The notes beneath the pieces are model-generated. The model was not told where the DNA came from and ran no database searches. It worked only from the letters and a program-made list of their open reading frames with translations. From the NCBI GenBank assembly GCA_031388245.1, contig JANNED010000340.1, forward strand, positions 1-55,153: a stretch of 55,153 nucleotides of DNA, in the 5' to 3' direction. This DNA comes from JANMDU01 sp031388245 (GTDB lineage: Bacteria > Pseudomonadota > Gammaproteobacteria > Burkholderiales > Burkholderiaceae_C). This document shows, piece by piece, positions 1 through 7,953 of this stretch. Both the position numbers and the translations under genes were made by a program. Numbering within the stretch: position 1 is the stretch's first letter; every line of letters begins with the position of its first letter.

Positions 1-51
1 GTCGGCTTGCGTGGGCTCAGCAAAGACGATTTGGACTTGCTGCTGTCATAG
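1..51 (+). CDS. 3' end of an unidentified CDS (partial)
   Basis: From the first base, one frame reads 16 sense codons (tail KDDLDLLLS) and ends in TAG. The stretch is too short to assign a family or to prove that it is coding. It would be convergent with the fasciclin-like gene. It could equally be a chance open frame. Confidence 0.3.
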   Translation, partial: VGLRGLSKDDLDLLLS

Positions 52-106
52 TGGCGCCCCTGAAGGGGACGCCCTACGTACGTCATCCTCCGAAGACTAC
101 TAAACG

Positions 107-631
107 TCATTTCTCGGGCAGCAGAACCACCTTCACATAACGCTTCGTGTTGAGGTAGGTATTCGCGGCAGCCTTGATTGAAGCCATGCTGAGCTTGTCG
201 TAGAAGGACGGAATCGTTATCAGCGTGTCCGGGGCCTCGCCGTTCTGATACTTGAAGGCGAGCTGGCTCAGCACGTACGTGTTCTGCTTGATGTTCGTTT
301 CGAAGTCTTTCAGCATGGCAGCCTTCACGTCGTTGACTTGCTTCTCGTTCGGGCCGCTCGCCTTGAAGGCTTCAATTTTGCTCAAAGCGGCTTTGTCTTT
401 CAACAAACCATCCAGCGTTGCCTTGGGGATTTTTGCAAAAGCTTCGTCAGTGGGCGCAAACACGGTGAAGGGGCCGGTGCCTTTCAGGGTATCCACCAAA
501 CCAGCGGCTTGCACAGCAGCCACCAAAGTTTTGAAGTTGCCTGCTTTGACGGCGACATCCACGATGTCTTGCGCCATCGCGCTCATCGACATGCCAAAGC
601 CCAATGCAAGGGCGAGGAGAGATTTTTTCAT
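107..631 (-). CDS. Chimeric secreted protein: truncated fasciclin (FAS1) domain fused to an M16 peptidase C-terminus
   Basis: The protein has 174 residues from the ATG at 631, which begins a clear signal peptide (MKKSLLALALGFG, cleavage after AMA). An upstream in-frame start at 679 would bury that peptide. Residues 22-86 match the first half of a FAS1 domain, including the box FTVFAPTDEAF. Where FAS1 should continue with a TYHVVPG-like segment, the sequence switches near nucleotide 373 to EAFKASGPNEKQ and then DFETNIKQNTYVL, KYQNGE and TYLNTKRYVKVVLLPEK. That is typical of the last 85 or so residues of zinc-protease-like M16 proteins. No HxxEH metal motif is present, so it is not a protease. 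I infer an in-frame deletion that joined two neighbouring genes. A folded, functional product is uncertain. Confidence 0.8.
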   Translation of the reverse strand: MKKSLLALALGFGMSMSAMAQDIVDVAVKAGNFKTLVAAVQAAGLVDTLKGTGPFTVFAPTDEAFAKIPKATLDGLLKDKAALSKIEAFKASGPNEKQVNDVKAAMLKDFETNIKQNTYVLSQLAFKYQNGEAPDTLITIPSFYDKLSMASIKAAANTYLNTKRYVKVVLLPEK

Positions 632-838
632 GGTGCTTCCTTTCACGGTGTGAAGCGGGGGTTGAGGAAATGACTGCAATGCTCAACAGCGCAACTCAGG
701 CGTTTTTGCTGTCGTGGGTGGAGTATATACCAATCATTCTTAATAACTACTATTTGGTAATTTATTCAACTTTATAGTTACATTCAGATGCGCACCACAC
801 CCAATGCAGAGCATATATTTTTAGCAAAAAGCTGCATG

Positions 839-880
839 TGCCGGCATTAAATATCGCTTTAATGCTACAGTATTTATAGC
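839..880 (-). repeat. Dispersed hairpin repeat, copy A
   Basis: On the minus strand this reads GCTA-N9-TAGC, then about 20 bases, then TAATGCCGGCA. It lies in the 336-bp gap between the fasciclin-like gene and purB. Apart from this copy and AT-rich DNA at about 720-780, I see nothing firm in that gap. Confidence 0.6.
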
Positions 881-967
881 GTTTAGCGGTTGCAAACCGA
901 CACACGCCGCTGCCCCAATCGTGCTGTGTACACCCGCTGTCCGTAGGGCTTTTAAAATCAAAGGCAT

Positions 968-2365
968 ATGACTTCAACTTCCTCTCCTCTTGCCGCCTCC
1001 GCGCTCAGCCCCATCAATGCCCTCTCGCCGCTGGACGGCCGCTACGGCAGCAAGCTCGCCGCCCTGCGCCCGCTCATGAGCGAGCTGGGCTATATGCGCC
1101 AAAGGGTGCAGGTGGAGGTGGCTTGGTTTGTTGCGTTGTCGGATGCTGGCTTGCCAGAATTTGCGCCCCTTTCAGCGGCATCTCGGGCGCACTTGAAGAT
1201 TTTGGTGGTGAATTTCTCAGAAAGCGATGCGCAGGCCATCAAAGACATTGAGAAAACCACCAATCATGATGTGAAGGCCGTGGAATACTGGATCAAAGCG
1301 CAATTCAAAAGCCATGCAGAGCTGGAAAAAGCCGCGGAATACGTGCATTTCGCCTGCACCAGTGAAGACATCAACAACACATCACATGCTTTGCAGCTCA
1401 GCAGCGCCCGAAGCCAAGTGCTGCTGCCAGGCTTGGATGCCTTGATTGCGAAACTGCGCTCACTGGCACACCAGCATGCAGCCGTGCCGATGCTCAGCCG
1501 CACGCATGGCCAAACCGCCACGCCGACCACAGTGGGCAAAGAAATCGCCAATGTCTTGGTGCGCTTGGCTGCAGCACGTGAGCGCATTGCCAGCGTGAAG
1601 CTGCTGGCCAAGATGAATGGCGCGGTAGGCAATTTCAATGCGCATTTGGCCGCTTATCCCGAGGTGGATTGGGAGGCCTTTTCGCGCCGCGTGATCGAGC
1701 AGGATTTGCAGCTCACTTTCCAGCCCTACAGCATCCAGATCGAGCCGCATGATTACATGGCCGAGCTGTTTGATGCTGTGGCGCGCGCAGATACGATCCT
1801 GATAGATTTTGCCCGCGATGTCTGGGGCTACATTTCACTGGGCTATTTCAAGCAACGCTTGAAAGAGGGCGAGATTGGCTCATCAACCATGCCGCACAAG
1901 GTCAACCCGATTGATTTTGAAAATGCAGAAGGCAATCTGGGGCTGGCCAATGCCTTGCTGCGTCACATGAGTGAGAAGCTGCCGATCTCGCGCTGGCAGC
2001 GTGATTTGACCGACAGCACCGTGCTGCGCAACATGGGCGTGGCGCTGGGCTATGCTGTGCTCGCTTATCAATCGCTGCTCGTCGGTTTGAACAAATTAGA
2101 GCTCAATCACGAAGCCTTGGCAGCCGATTTGGATGCCAGCTGGGAAGTGCTCGCCGAGCCGATTCAAACCGTGATGCGCCGCTATAACTTGGCTGGCGCT
2201 TACGAAAAGCTCAAAGAAGTCACGCGTGGCAAAACAGTGCGCAAAGAAGACTTGCATGCGCTGATTGCATCGCTGGCCATTCCTGCGGCAGACAAAGAGC
2301 GGTTGCTGGCCATGACACCCAGCAGCTACTTGGGCGTTGCCGTGCAATTGGCACTGCGCGCCTGA
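968..2365 (+). CDS. purB: Adenylosuccinate lyase
   Basis: PurB cleaves SAICAR and adenylosuccinate to release fumarate, in purine synthesis and AMP formation in the cytosol. The protein has 465 residues, normal for the proteobacterial form. It starts with the usual SPLDGRYGSK segment. The fumarase/aspartase superfamily signature SSTMPHKVNP lies near residues 305-314, with the catalytic serine in that flexible loop. TSEDINN and SRTHGQTATPTT are the other conserved substrate-binding segments. The ATG at 968 has an AAAGG ribosome site a few bases upstream. The gene stands alone, followed by a divergent repeat copy and a LysR gene. Confidence 0.97.
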   Translation: MTSTSSPLAASALSPINALSPLDGRYGSKLAALRPLMSELGYMRQRVQVEVAWFVALSDAGLPEFAPLSAASRAHLKILVVNFSESDAQAIKDIEKTTNHDVKAVEYWIKAQFKSHAELEKAAEYVHFACTSEDINNTSHALQLSSARSQVLLPGLDALIAKLRSLAHQHAAVPMLSRTHGQTATPTTVGKEIANVLVRLAAARERIASVKLLAKMNGAVGNFNAHLAAYPEVDWEAFSRRVIEQDLQLTFQPYSIQIEPHDYMAELFDAVARADTILIDFARDVWGYISLGYFKQRLKEGEIGSSTMPHKVNPIDFENAEGNLGLANALLRHMSEKLPISRWQRDLTDSTVLRNMGVALGYAVLAYQSLLVGLNKLELNHEALAADLDASWEVLAEPIQTVMRRYNLAGAYEKLKEVTRGKTVRKEDLHALIASLAIPAADKERLLAMTPSSYLGVAVQLALRA

Positions 2366-2385
2366 TTGTGAGCATTTTGAGACAA

Positions 2386-2425
2386 ATGCCGGCGTGTTGT
2401 CTGCATACTTTGCTATGAAATTTAT
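2386..2425 (-). repeat. Dispersed hairpin repeat, degenerate copy B
   Basis: ATGCCGGC at 2386-2393 is followed by GCATACTTTGCTATG. On the minus strand the order matches the family (hairpin, spacer, GCCGGCA), but one hairpin arm is degraded. It sits between purB and the LysR gene. Confidence 0.45.
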
Positions 2426-2496
2426 TGTGACATGATGGTTTTTTAAAGCGAGAGCGGCGGCCAGATCAAGGCCATCAAATCAGGAAAAATCCAACC

Positions 2497-3402
2497 ATGG
2501 ACAAGTTCAAGCAAATCGAAACTTTCTGCGCTGTGGTGGCAAAAGGCAGTTTGACGGCAGCGGCTCATGCAGAGGGCGTGGCCGCTGCCATCATCGGCAG
2601 GCGGCTGGATGCACTTGAAGAGCGCTTGGGTGTGAAGCTCATGCTGCGCACCACGCGGCGCATCACGCTCACGCACGAAGGCAGTGCATTTTTGGAAGAT
2701 TGCCAGCGCTTGCTCTCTGATTTATCGAATGCCGAAGCCAGTGTGAGCGAGGGTGGCTTGAAGGCCAGCGGGCATTTGCGCATCACGGCACCCGCTGGCT
2801 TTGGCCGGCGGCATGTGGCGCCTCTTGTGCCGCAGTATCAAAAGCAGCACGGCGAGGTGACGATTTCGCTCAATCTCTCGGATCGCGTGGTGGATTTAGC
2901 GGGCGAGGGCTTTGATTGCGCGGTGCGCGTGGGTGATTTGCCAGATTCTTCGCTCGTGAGCGTGCGCTTGGCCGACAACCGCCGCCTCTGTGTGGCCACG
3001 CCAGCCTATCTCAAACGCCGTGGCAAGCCGCAAAAGCCTCAAGAATTGCAACAACATGATTGCCTGATGCTTTCATCGGATGCCTCGCAATCGCGAGGCT
3101 GGGCATTTTTGTCGGCGGGCAAGCTGGAGCATGTGCGCCCTGGCGGCCCTTTGGATTGCTCCGACGGGCAGGTCTTGCACGATTGGTGTTTGGCCGGCCA
3201 CGGCATCGCTTGGCGCAGCAGCTGGGAGGTGGCTCAAGACATCGAGCGTGGGCAACTGGTGAGCTTGCTCGATGATTTTGCCGCGCCACCCAACGGAATT
3301 TATGCGGTGTTTCCGCACGCCAAGCATTTGCCGCTGCGCGTGCGCCTCTGGGTTGATTTTTTAAAGCACCACTACGCCCAGGCCAGCTTCTGGCAGCGTT
3401 AG
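2497..3402 (+). CDS. LysR-family transcriptional regulator
   Basis: The 301-residue protein has a winged helix-turn-helix at residues 1-60, with the LysR pattern FCAVVAKGSLTAAA...RRLDALEERLG and RTTRRITLT. A LysR substrate domain follows from about residue 90; ASGHLRITAP is the usual opening of that domain in the CrgA/YhjC-type group. Its target is not evident. LysR genes often regulate a divergent neighbour, but here the upstream purB is co-directional and the downstream genes are convergent. The inducer is unknown. Confidence 0.93.
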   Translation: MDKFKQIETFCAVVAKGSLTAAAHAEGVAAAIIGRRLDALEERLGVKLMLRTTRRITLTHEGSAFLEDCQRLLSDLSNAEASVSEGGLKASGHLRITAPAGFGRRHVAPLVPQYQKQHGEVTISLNLSDRVVDLAGEGFDCAVRVGDLPDSSLVSVRLADNRRLCVATPAYLKRRGKPQKPQELQQHDCLMLSSDASQSRGWAFLSAGKLEHVRPGGPLDCSDGQVLHDWCLAGHGIAWRSSWEVAQDIERGQLVSLLDDFAAPPNGIYAVFPHAKHLPLRVRLWVDFLKHHYAQASFWQR

Positions 3403-3430
3403 CCAATGGGGCATCCAATGGCCCGCTGGC

Positions 3431-3637
3431 TCACACAGCTTGCACTGATTTGCGAGCACAAGCCTCGCAAACGCAGGCTTGGCCTTGCGCCTGTGGCGGT
3501 ATTCGGGCGAGCAAATCGGCACTGAAATCCAAGCCAACACACCAGCACGGGCCAGGATCAACACCTGTTTCGCGCTGAATCTCCATGGCGCATTGATTGG
3601 ATTGCCCGCACAGCGGACACCGTTTGACATCAGGCAT
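3431..3637 (-). CDS. Cysteine-rich CWC family small protein
   Basis: This is a 68-residue protein from the ATG at 3637. The longer reading to 3676 would extend far into the upstream gene. It has CPLCGQSNQC near the start, PCWC in the middle and a CVCEAC pair at the end. This is the pattern of the Cys-rich CWC family, whose function is unknown and which probably binds zinc. The start overlaps the stop of the amidotransferase gene by 8 bp, which suggests translational coupling. Confidence 0.8.
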   Translation of the reverse strand: MPDVKRCPLCGQSNQCAMEIQRETGVDPGPCWCVGLDFSADLLARIPPQAQGQACVCEACARKSVQAV

Positions 3638-4433
3638 CAGCCGCTCCTTGCGCAGCCACCAAACGCCCCGCCTCAAACACTTTCAGCTCGCCGGGCGCAA
3701 AGGCCGTCCAAGCTTCGTCTGTGGTCAAGGGTTGCGTCACCACCACAGCCACGCGATCTTGTGGCGTGGCCAGCTCAGCGAAATTGACCGCCACATCTTC
3801 ATCGGCCAATTTTGCGTGCGCAAACGGGTGCTGCCGCTCTACAAAATACAAATGTGTGCTCGCATGCGCCCACAGCGCTTGGCCGCTGGAGAGCAAAAAA
3901 TTGAATGTGCCGTGCGCAGCGATGTGTTGGCTCAGCTCGCTTAACGTGATCGTGAGCTCACGGATGCTGGGCATGCCCGCATGCGATTTGGCCAGCTCTT
4001 GCAGCATGAAACAGAATGCGCGTTCGCTGTCGGTTGTGCCGACTGGGCGATAGCTGGCATGCAAATGTGGCGCAAAATTTTTCAAATCGCCATTGTGTGC
4101 AAACACCCAATAGCGCCCCCACAGCTCGCGCACGAAAGGGTGGCAATTGGCCAAGCTGATTTCGCCTTGCGTTGCTTTGCGAATGTGCGCAATCACGTTT
4201 TCGCTTTTGATGGGATAGCGGCGCACCAGCTCAGCGATGGGCGATTCGCAAGCCGGCAAATGATCCACAAAATGCCGCAGCCCTAAATGCTTGCCGGCGC
4301 GGCCACCTTCAAAGAAAGCAATGCCCCAGCCATCCTTGTGCTCATCGGTGCGCCCGCCGCGCTGTGCAAAGCCAGAAAAGCTAAACATCACATCGGTAGG
4401 CGTGTTGCAATTCATTCCAAGGAGCTGGCACAT
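3630..4433 (-). CDS. Class II glutamine amidotransferase (YafJ/EgtC-like)
   Basis: The protein has 267 residues. After Met removal the N-terminal Cys2 (MCQLLGMN) would be the nucleophile of an Ntn-type glutaminase. HKDGWGIAFFEG, HIRKATQGE and FAHNGDL are the conserved binding segments of class II amidotransferases. There is no synthetase domain, as in YafJ-like proteins, so the ammonia acceptor is unknown. It is the first gene of a two-gene unit with the CWC protein. Confidence 0.9.
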   Translation of the reverse strand: MCQLLGMNCNTPTDVMFSFSGFAQRGGRTDEHKDGWGIAFFEGGRAGKHLGLRHFVDHLPACESPIAELVRRYPIKSENVIAHIRKATQGEISLANCHPFVRELWGRYWVFAHNGDLKNFAPHLHASYRPVGTTDSERAFCFMLQELAKSHAGMPSIRELTITLSELSQHIAAHGTFNFLLSSGQALWAHASTHLYFVERQHPFAHAKLADEDVAVNFAELATPQDRVAVVVTQPLTTDEAWTAFAPGELKVFEAGRLVAAQGAADA

Positions 4434-4547
4434 GGTGTGTATTTTGCCTTGATTGAGGCGCTTGGATGAGAAAGAGAAAACGAACGCATTCGGTTTTTGT
4501 ATTCGATTCCAGTGCGCTCAATGCAAGCAACAATTAAAATTGCGCTC

Positions 4548-5594
4548 ATGAAGCCGATCACCTACACCCGCGCCCAGCAACTTCCCGCGATCTTAGAAAA
4601 CCGCATCGCCATTCTCGATGGGGCGATGGGCACGATGATTCAGCGCTTCAAGCTCAGCGAGGCGCAATACCGGGGCGAGCGGTTTGCAGATTTTCCCAAG
4701 GATGTGAAAGGCAACAACGAGCTGCTCAGCCTCACGCGCCCAGATGTGATCGCCGATATTCATGAAGCTTATTTGGCTGCTGGCTGCGATGTGATTGAAA
4801 CCAACACCTTCGGCGCAACAACGATTGCCCAAGAAGATTACAAGATGGCGCATCTCGCGCGCGAGATGAATTTGCACGCCGCGAAAATCGCCCGCGCCGC
4901 TTGCGACAAATTCTCCAGCGCAGACAAACCCCGCTTCGTCGCTGGCGCGTTGGGCCCCACGCCAAAGACGGCAAGCATCAGCCCCGATGTAAACGACCCC
5001 GGCGCGCGCAATGTGACATTTGAAGAATTGCGCGCGGCCTACTACGAGCAGGTTGAGGCATTGGTTGAGGGCGGCTCAGATGTGCTGCTGGTCGAGACGA
5101 TTTTCGACACACTCAACGCAAAAGCCGCGTTGTTTGCGATTGACGAGTTTTTTGAGCATTCAGGCGAGCGCCTGCCACTCATCATCAGCGGTACGGTCAC
5201 GGATGCCTCCGGCCGCATCTTGAGCGGCCAAACCGTGACGGCTTTCTGGCACAGCGTGCGCCATGCCAGGCCATTGGCCGTTGGCCTGAATTGCGCTTTG
5301 GGGGCGGCTTTGATGCGCCCGTATATTCAGGAGCTGGCCAAAGCGGCTGGCGATACTTTCATCAGCTGCTACCCCAATGCTGGCTTGCCCAATCCGATGA
5401 GCGAGACCGGATTCGATGAAACACCGGATGTGACCTCGCGCTTGCTGCAAGAATTTGCCAAAGAAGGCTTGGTCAATATCGTGGGCGGTTGCTGCGGCAC
5501 GACGCCCGAGCATATCGGCGCCATTTCAGCGGCTGTCTCGGCTGTGCGGCGGCGCAGTTTGCAACGCGAGTTTTTCTACCGCGAAGCCGCCTGA
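4548..5594 (+). CDS. metH: Homocysteine S-methyltransferase domain protein (MetH, N-terminal half)
   Basis: The 348-residue protein matches the homocysteine-binding barrel of cobalamin-dependent methionine synthase only. It starts near ILDGAMGTMIQ. The three zinc ligands are present as Cys249 (GLNCALG) and Cys315-Cys316 (GGCCGTTPEH). The folate, cobalamin and activation domains are absent. In many Burkholderiales MetH is split, and the second protein is usually encoded next door. Here the next gene is an unrelated convergent DUF4124 gene. The ATG at 4548 is preferred over 4497 because it sits at the usual family N-terminus. An alternative is a stand-alone methyltransferase such as MmuM, but the sequence is closer to MetH. 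Confidence 0.9.
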   Translation: MKPITYTRAQQLPAILENRIAILDGAMGTMIQRFKLSEAQYRGERFADFPKDVKGNNELLSLTRPDVIADIHEAYLAAGCDVIETNTFGATTIAQEDYKMAHLAREMNLHAAKIARAACDKFSSADKPRFVAGALGPTPKTASISPDVNDPGARNVTFEELRAAYYEQVEALVEGGSDVLLVETIFDTLNAKAALFAIDEFFEHSGERLPLIISGTVTDASGRILSGQTVTAFWHSVRHARPLAVGLNCALGAALMRPYIQELAKAAGDTFISCYPNAGLPNPMSETGFDETPDVTSRLLQEFAKEGLVNIVGGCCGTTPEHIGAISAAVSAVRRRSLQREFFYREAA

Positions 5595-5604
5595 CGGTAC
5601 GCCT

Positions 5605-6279
5605 TTATTTCTTAGCCGCCGAAGCAGGTGCGGCGACAGGCGCAGCACTGGTTGGCAGCGCCGCTTGCACCCAGAGCTTTTTCAGGCGATCAAGCTCTTC
5701 ATCAAAACGCGCGTTGGCGCGTTTTTTCTCATCATCTTGGTCGCCAATGAAGCGGCGTTGCACCACCACGCTGCGCTCGTTGTCTTCGAGCTGGCGCTTG
5801 AGCGAGGGCGGCAGTTTGCTGGGATCTTTCTTGTAAAACTCCAGCTCTTCGTTGATTTTCTTGCGCTGCTCGGAGAGCTCGCCAATGCGTTTTTGCGCGG
5901 CCTTGATCACCTCATCGACTTGCGCCAGCGCTTCAATGCGCTCTTTGTCGTGTGCCGCTTTGTTGGGGTAGCGCGAGAGCAAGGCGCGATTTTTGCGGCG
6001 CTCTTCTTCAAGCCTTGCCTTCTCCTCGTTTTCTTCCTTTAATTTCTGATCTGCAACACGCTGCTCATCAGCGGTCATCACCGGCTTGACCACGCGCTTG
6101 ACCGTGCCACTGGGGTTGAGCTCTTTTTGATCTTTGTTCAAGCATTCTGCAATCGGGCGATCAGACGTGATTTTGCGGCCTGACGCATCGGTACAAGAAA
6201 AAATTTGAGCCTGTGCAGACACGCACAACCCCATCATCAAGCTAGCAGCCCAGCTCAAACGGATGATGACGGTGTTCAT
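5605..6279 (-). CDS. DUF4124 domain secreted protein with coiled coil
   Basis: The 224-residue protein has a signal peptide ending at about AQA (residues 1-24). A DUF4124 core follows (IFSCTDASGRKITSDRPI). Residues 75-185 are highly charged and predicted coiled coil (EENEEKARLEEERRKNRA, KRIGELSEQRKKINEELEF). The tail is Ala/Pro rich. DUF4124 proteins are periplasmic and uncharacterised. It lies 44 bp downstream of pyrE on the same strand, so co-transcription is likely. Confidence 0.88.
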   Translation of the reverse strand: MNTVIIRLSWAASLMMGLCVSAQAQIFSCTDASGRKITSDRPIAECLNKDQKELNPSGTVKRVVKPVMTADEQRVADQKLKEENEEKARLEEERRKNRALLSRYPNKAAHDKERIEALAQVDEVIKAAQKRIGELSEQRKKINEELEFYKKDPSKLPPSLKRQLEDNERSVVVQRRFIGDQDDEKKRANARFDEELDRLKKLWVQAALPTSAAPVAAPASAAKK

Positions 6280-6323
6280 TCAGAAATCCCTCATGTTGAT
6301 GTGGCCGCTTGGCATGCACATGG

Positions 6324-7043
6324 TTACAGACCAACACCGTAGCGCTGCCGATAGGCCACAATGGCTTGCCGGCTGGCCTGCGCTGTGGCGTTAGTTTCTA
6401 CCACAGCGTCAAGATATTGGAGCAAAGTGCTCAGTTCTGCAATGGCACAAACCTGAAGACCCAGCACCTGTGTGACGTATTGCACGGCGCTGTGGTTGAC
6501 ATCTCGCAAGCCCTCGGGTGTCATTTCTGTGGCTTTTTCTTGCCGATCCAATGCAATCGCCACGGCGCAAGCTGTTGCGCCTGCCGCCTCAATCAATGCG
6601 ATCGATTCGCGTGCCGCCGTGCCAGCGCTCATCACATCATCAATGATCAGCACCCGGCCTTGCATCGGCGCTCCCACCAGCGTGCCGCCCTCGCCGTGAT
6701 CCTTGGCCTCTTTGCGGTTGTAGGCAAACGGGAAGACATGCCCCAGCCGCGCCAGCTCCACGCTCACAGCAGCCACCAGCGGAATGCCCTTGTAGGCCGG
6801 GCCAAAGAGCATGTCAAATTGAATGCCGCTGCGCACGATGCTGTGTGCATAAAACCCAGCCAGCTTGAGCAGCTTGGCGCCATCGTCAAACAAACCTGCA
6901 TTGAAAAAATAAGGGCTGAGCCGCCCAGCTTTGGTTTTGAACTCGCCAAAACGCAAGACACCCGATTCGACGGAAAATCGCACAAAATCGATGGCCAGCG
7001 TGTCTCGATCAGTTGTTGGATTCAAAGCCATATTCAAAATCAT
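6324..7043 (-). CDS. pyrE: Orotate phosphoribosyltransferase
   Basis: PyrE transfers orotate to PRPP to form OMP in pyrimidine synthesis. The protein has 239 residues, slightly longer than the usual 213-230. The PRPP-binding motif VLIIDDVMSAGTA is present, and FFNAGLFDDG, FGPAYKGIPL and YNRKEAKDHGEGG are typical. Two starts are possible, ATG at 7043 and ATG at 7031; neither has a clear Shine-Dalgarno site. The first lies only 6 bp from the divergent exonuclease start. Confidence 0.96.
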   Translation of the reverse strand: MILNMALNPTTDRDTLAIDFVRFSVESGVLRFGEFKTKAGRLSPYFFNAGLFDDGAKLLKLAGFYAHSIVRSGIQFDMLFGPAYKGIPLVAAVSVELARLGHVFPFAYNRKEAKDHGEGGTLVGAPMQGRVLIIDDVMSAGTAARESIALIEAAGATACAVAIALDRQEKATEMTPEGLRDVNHSAVQYVTQVLGLQVCAIAELSTLLQYLDAVVETNATAQASRQAIVAYRQRYGVGL

Positions 7044-7049
7044 TGCCTT

Positions 7050-7892
7050 ATGAAAAAAAATCTCTTTCGCATCACCAGCCTGAATTTCAACGGCATTCGC
7101 TCAGCGGCCAACAAGGGTGTGGCCGCTTGGGTGGCGCAGACAGCACCTGATTGTATGTGTGTGCAGGAGGTCAAGGCGCAAGCGGCTGATCTGGGCGAAT
7201 TGGCTGCGCTGGGCGGCATGGCTGGGCATTTTCAGTTTGCGCAGAAAAAAGGCTACAGCGGTGTGGGCCTCTACACCCGGCATGCGCCCAGCGATGTGAT
7301 CATCGGCTTTGAGCACACCACATCGGTGGGAGGCAATGCGTTGGAGGGTGAATTCAATGCCGAGGGGCGCTATGTGGAGCTGCGCTTTGATACACCAGCG
7401 CGGAAATTTTCCGTCATCAGCGCTTACTTTCCGAGTGGCTCCTCAGGCCCGGAGCGGCAAGAGGCGAAATTCCGCTTTCTTCATGTGATGTTTCCTCATC
7501 TGGTGGCGTTGCGCAAAAAGCGAGAATTTGTGCTTTGCGGCGATGTGAACATTGCACACACCGAAAAGGATCTCAAAAACTGGAAATCCAACCAGAAAAA
7601 CAGCGGCTTCACACCCGAGGAGCGTGCTTGGATGACCCAACTTTTGGACAAGGGCCAAGCTGGCGGTGGCTTGGTGGATGTGTATCGCCAACTGCATCCC
7701 GAGGCGACCGACGACAGCTACACCTGGTGGAGCCAGCGCGGCCAAGCCTATGCGAAAAATGTCGGCTGGCGGCTGGATTATCACTTGGCCACGCCAGCGA
7801 CGGCTGCGACCGCACGCGAGGTAGATATTTACAAAACCGAGAAATTTTCAGACCACGCACCGATCACTGTGGCTTATGCCATGAGCTTGTAA
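7050..7892 (+). CDS. xth: Exodeoxyribonuclease III
   Basis: This is a 280-residue AP endonuclease/3'-exonuclease of the EEP superfamily, used in base-excision repair. Motifs: ITSLNFNGIRSA (Asn), CVQEVKA (metal Glu), FCGDVNIAHTEKDLKNWK-type segment (here LCGDVNIAH), WRLDYHLAT and SDHAPI (catalytic Asp-His). The frame is open far upstream to 6309, but that part is antisense to pyrE. The ATG at 7050 gives the normal N-terminus. Confidence 0.94.
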   Translation: MKKNLFRITSLNFNGIRSAANKGVAAWVAQTAPDCMCVQEVKAQAADLGELAALGGMAGHFQFAQKKGYSGVGLYTRHAPSDVIIGFEHTTSVGGNALEGEFNAEGRYVELRFDTPARKFSVISAYFPSGSSGPERQEAKFRFLHVMFPHLVALRKKREFVLCGDVNIAHTEKDLKNWKSNQKNSGFTPEERAWMTQLLDKGQAGGGLVDVYRQLHPEATDDSYTWWSQRGQAYAKNVGWRLDYHLATPATAATAREVDIYKTEKFSDHAPITVAYAMSL

Positions 7893-7895
7893 AAC

Positions 7896-7940
7896 GCTAC
7901 TGTTTTTATAGCAGACTATGCCCTATTTATGCCGGCAAAC
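7896..7940 (+). repeat. Dispersed hairpin repeat, copy C
   Basis: GCTAC-N7-ATAGC (7896-7912) is followed by GACTATGC and then ATGCCGGCAAAC at 7929-7940. It sits between the convergent xth and hemB genes and is a good match to the family consensus. Confidence 0.75.
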
Positions 7941-7953
7941 CCCTGTTTTGTAG

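Noticed and set aside
720..765. Possible Fur box upstream of the fasciclin-like gene
   Set aside because: AAGAATGATT is suggestive, but the full 19-bp consensus is matched at too few positions.
4477..4499. Terminator or riboswitch before metH
   Set aside because: A short AACGAA-CGCA-TTCGGTT hairpin exists, but there is no SAH, SAM or cobalamin riboswitch core around it.
6309..7049. 527-residue reading of the exonuclease III frame
   Set aside because: The first 247 codons are antisense to pyrE; the normal enzyme starts at 7050.
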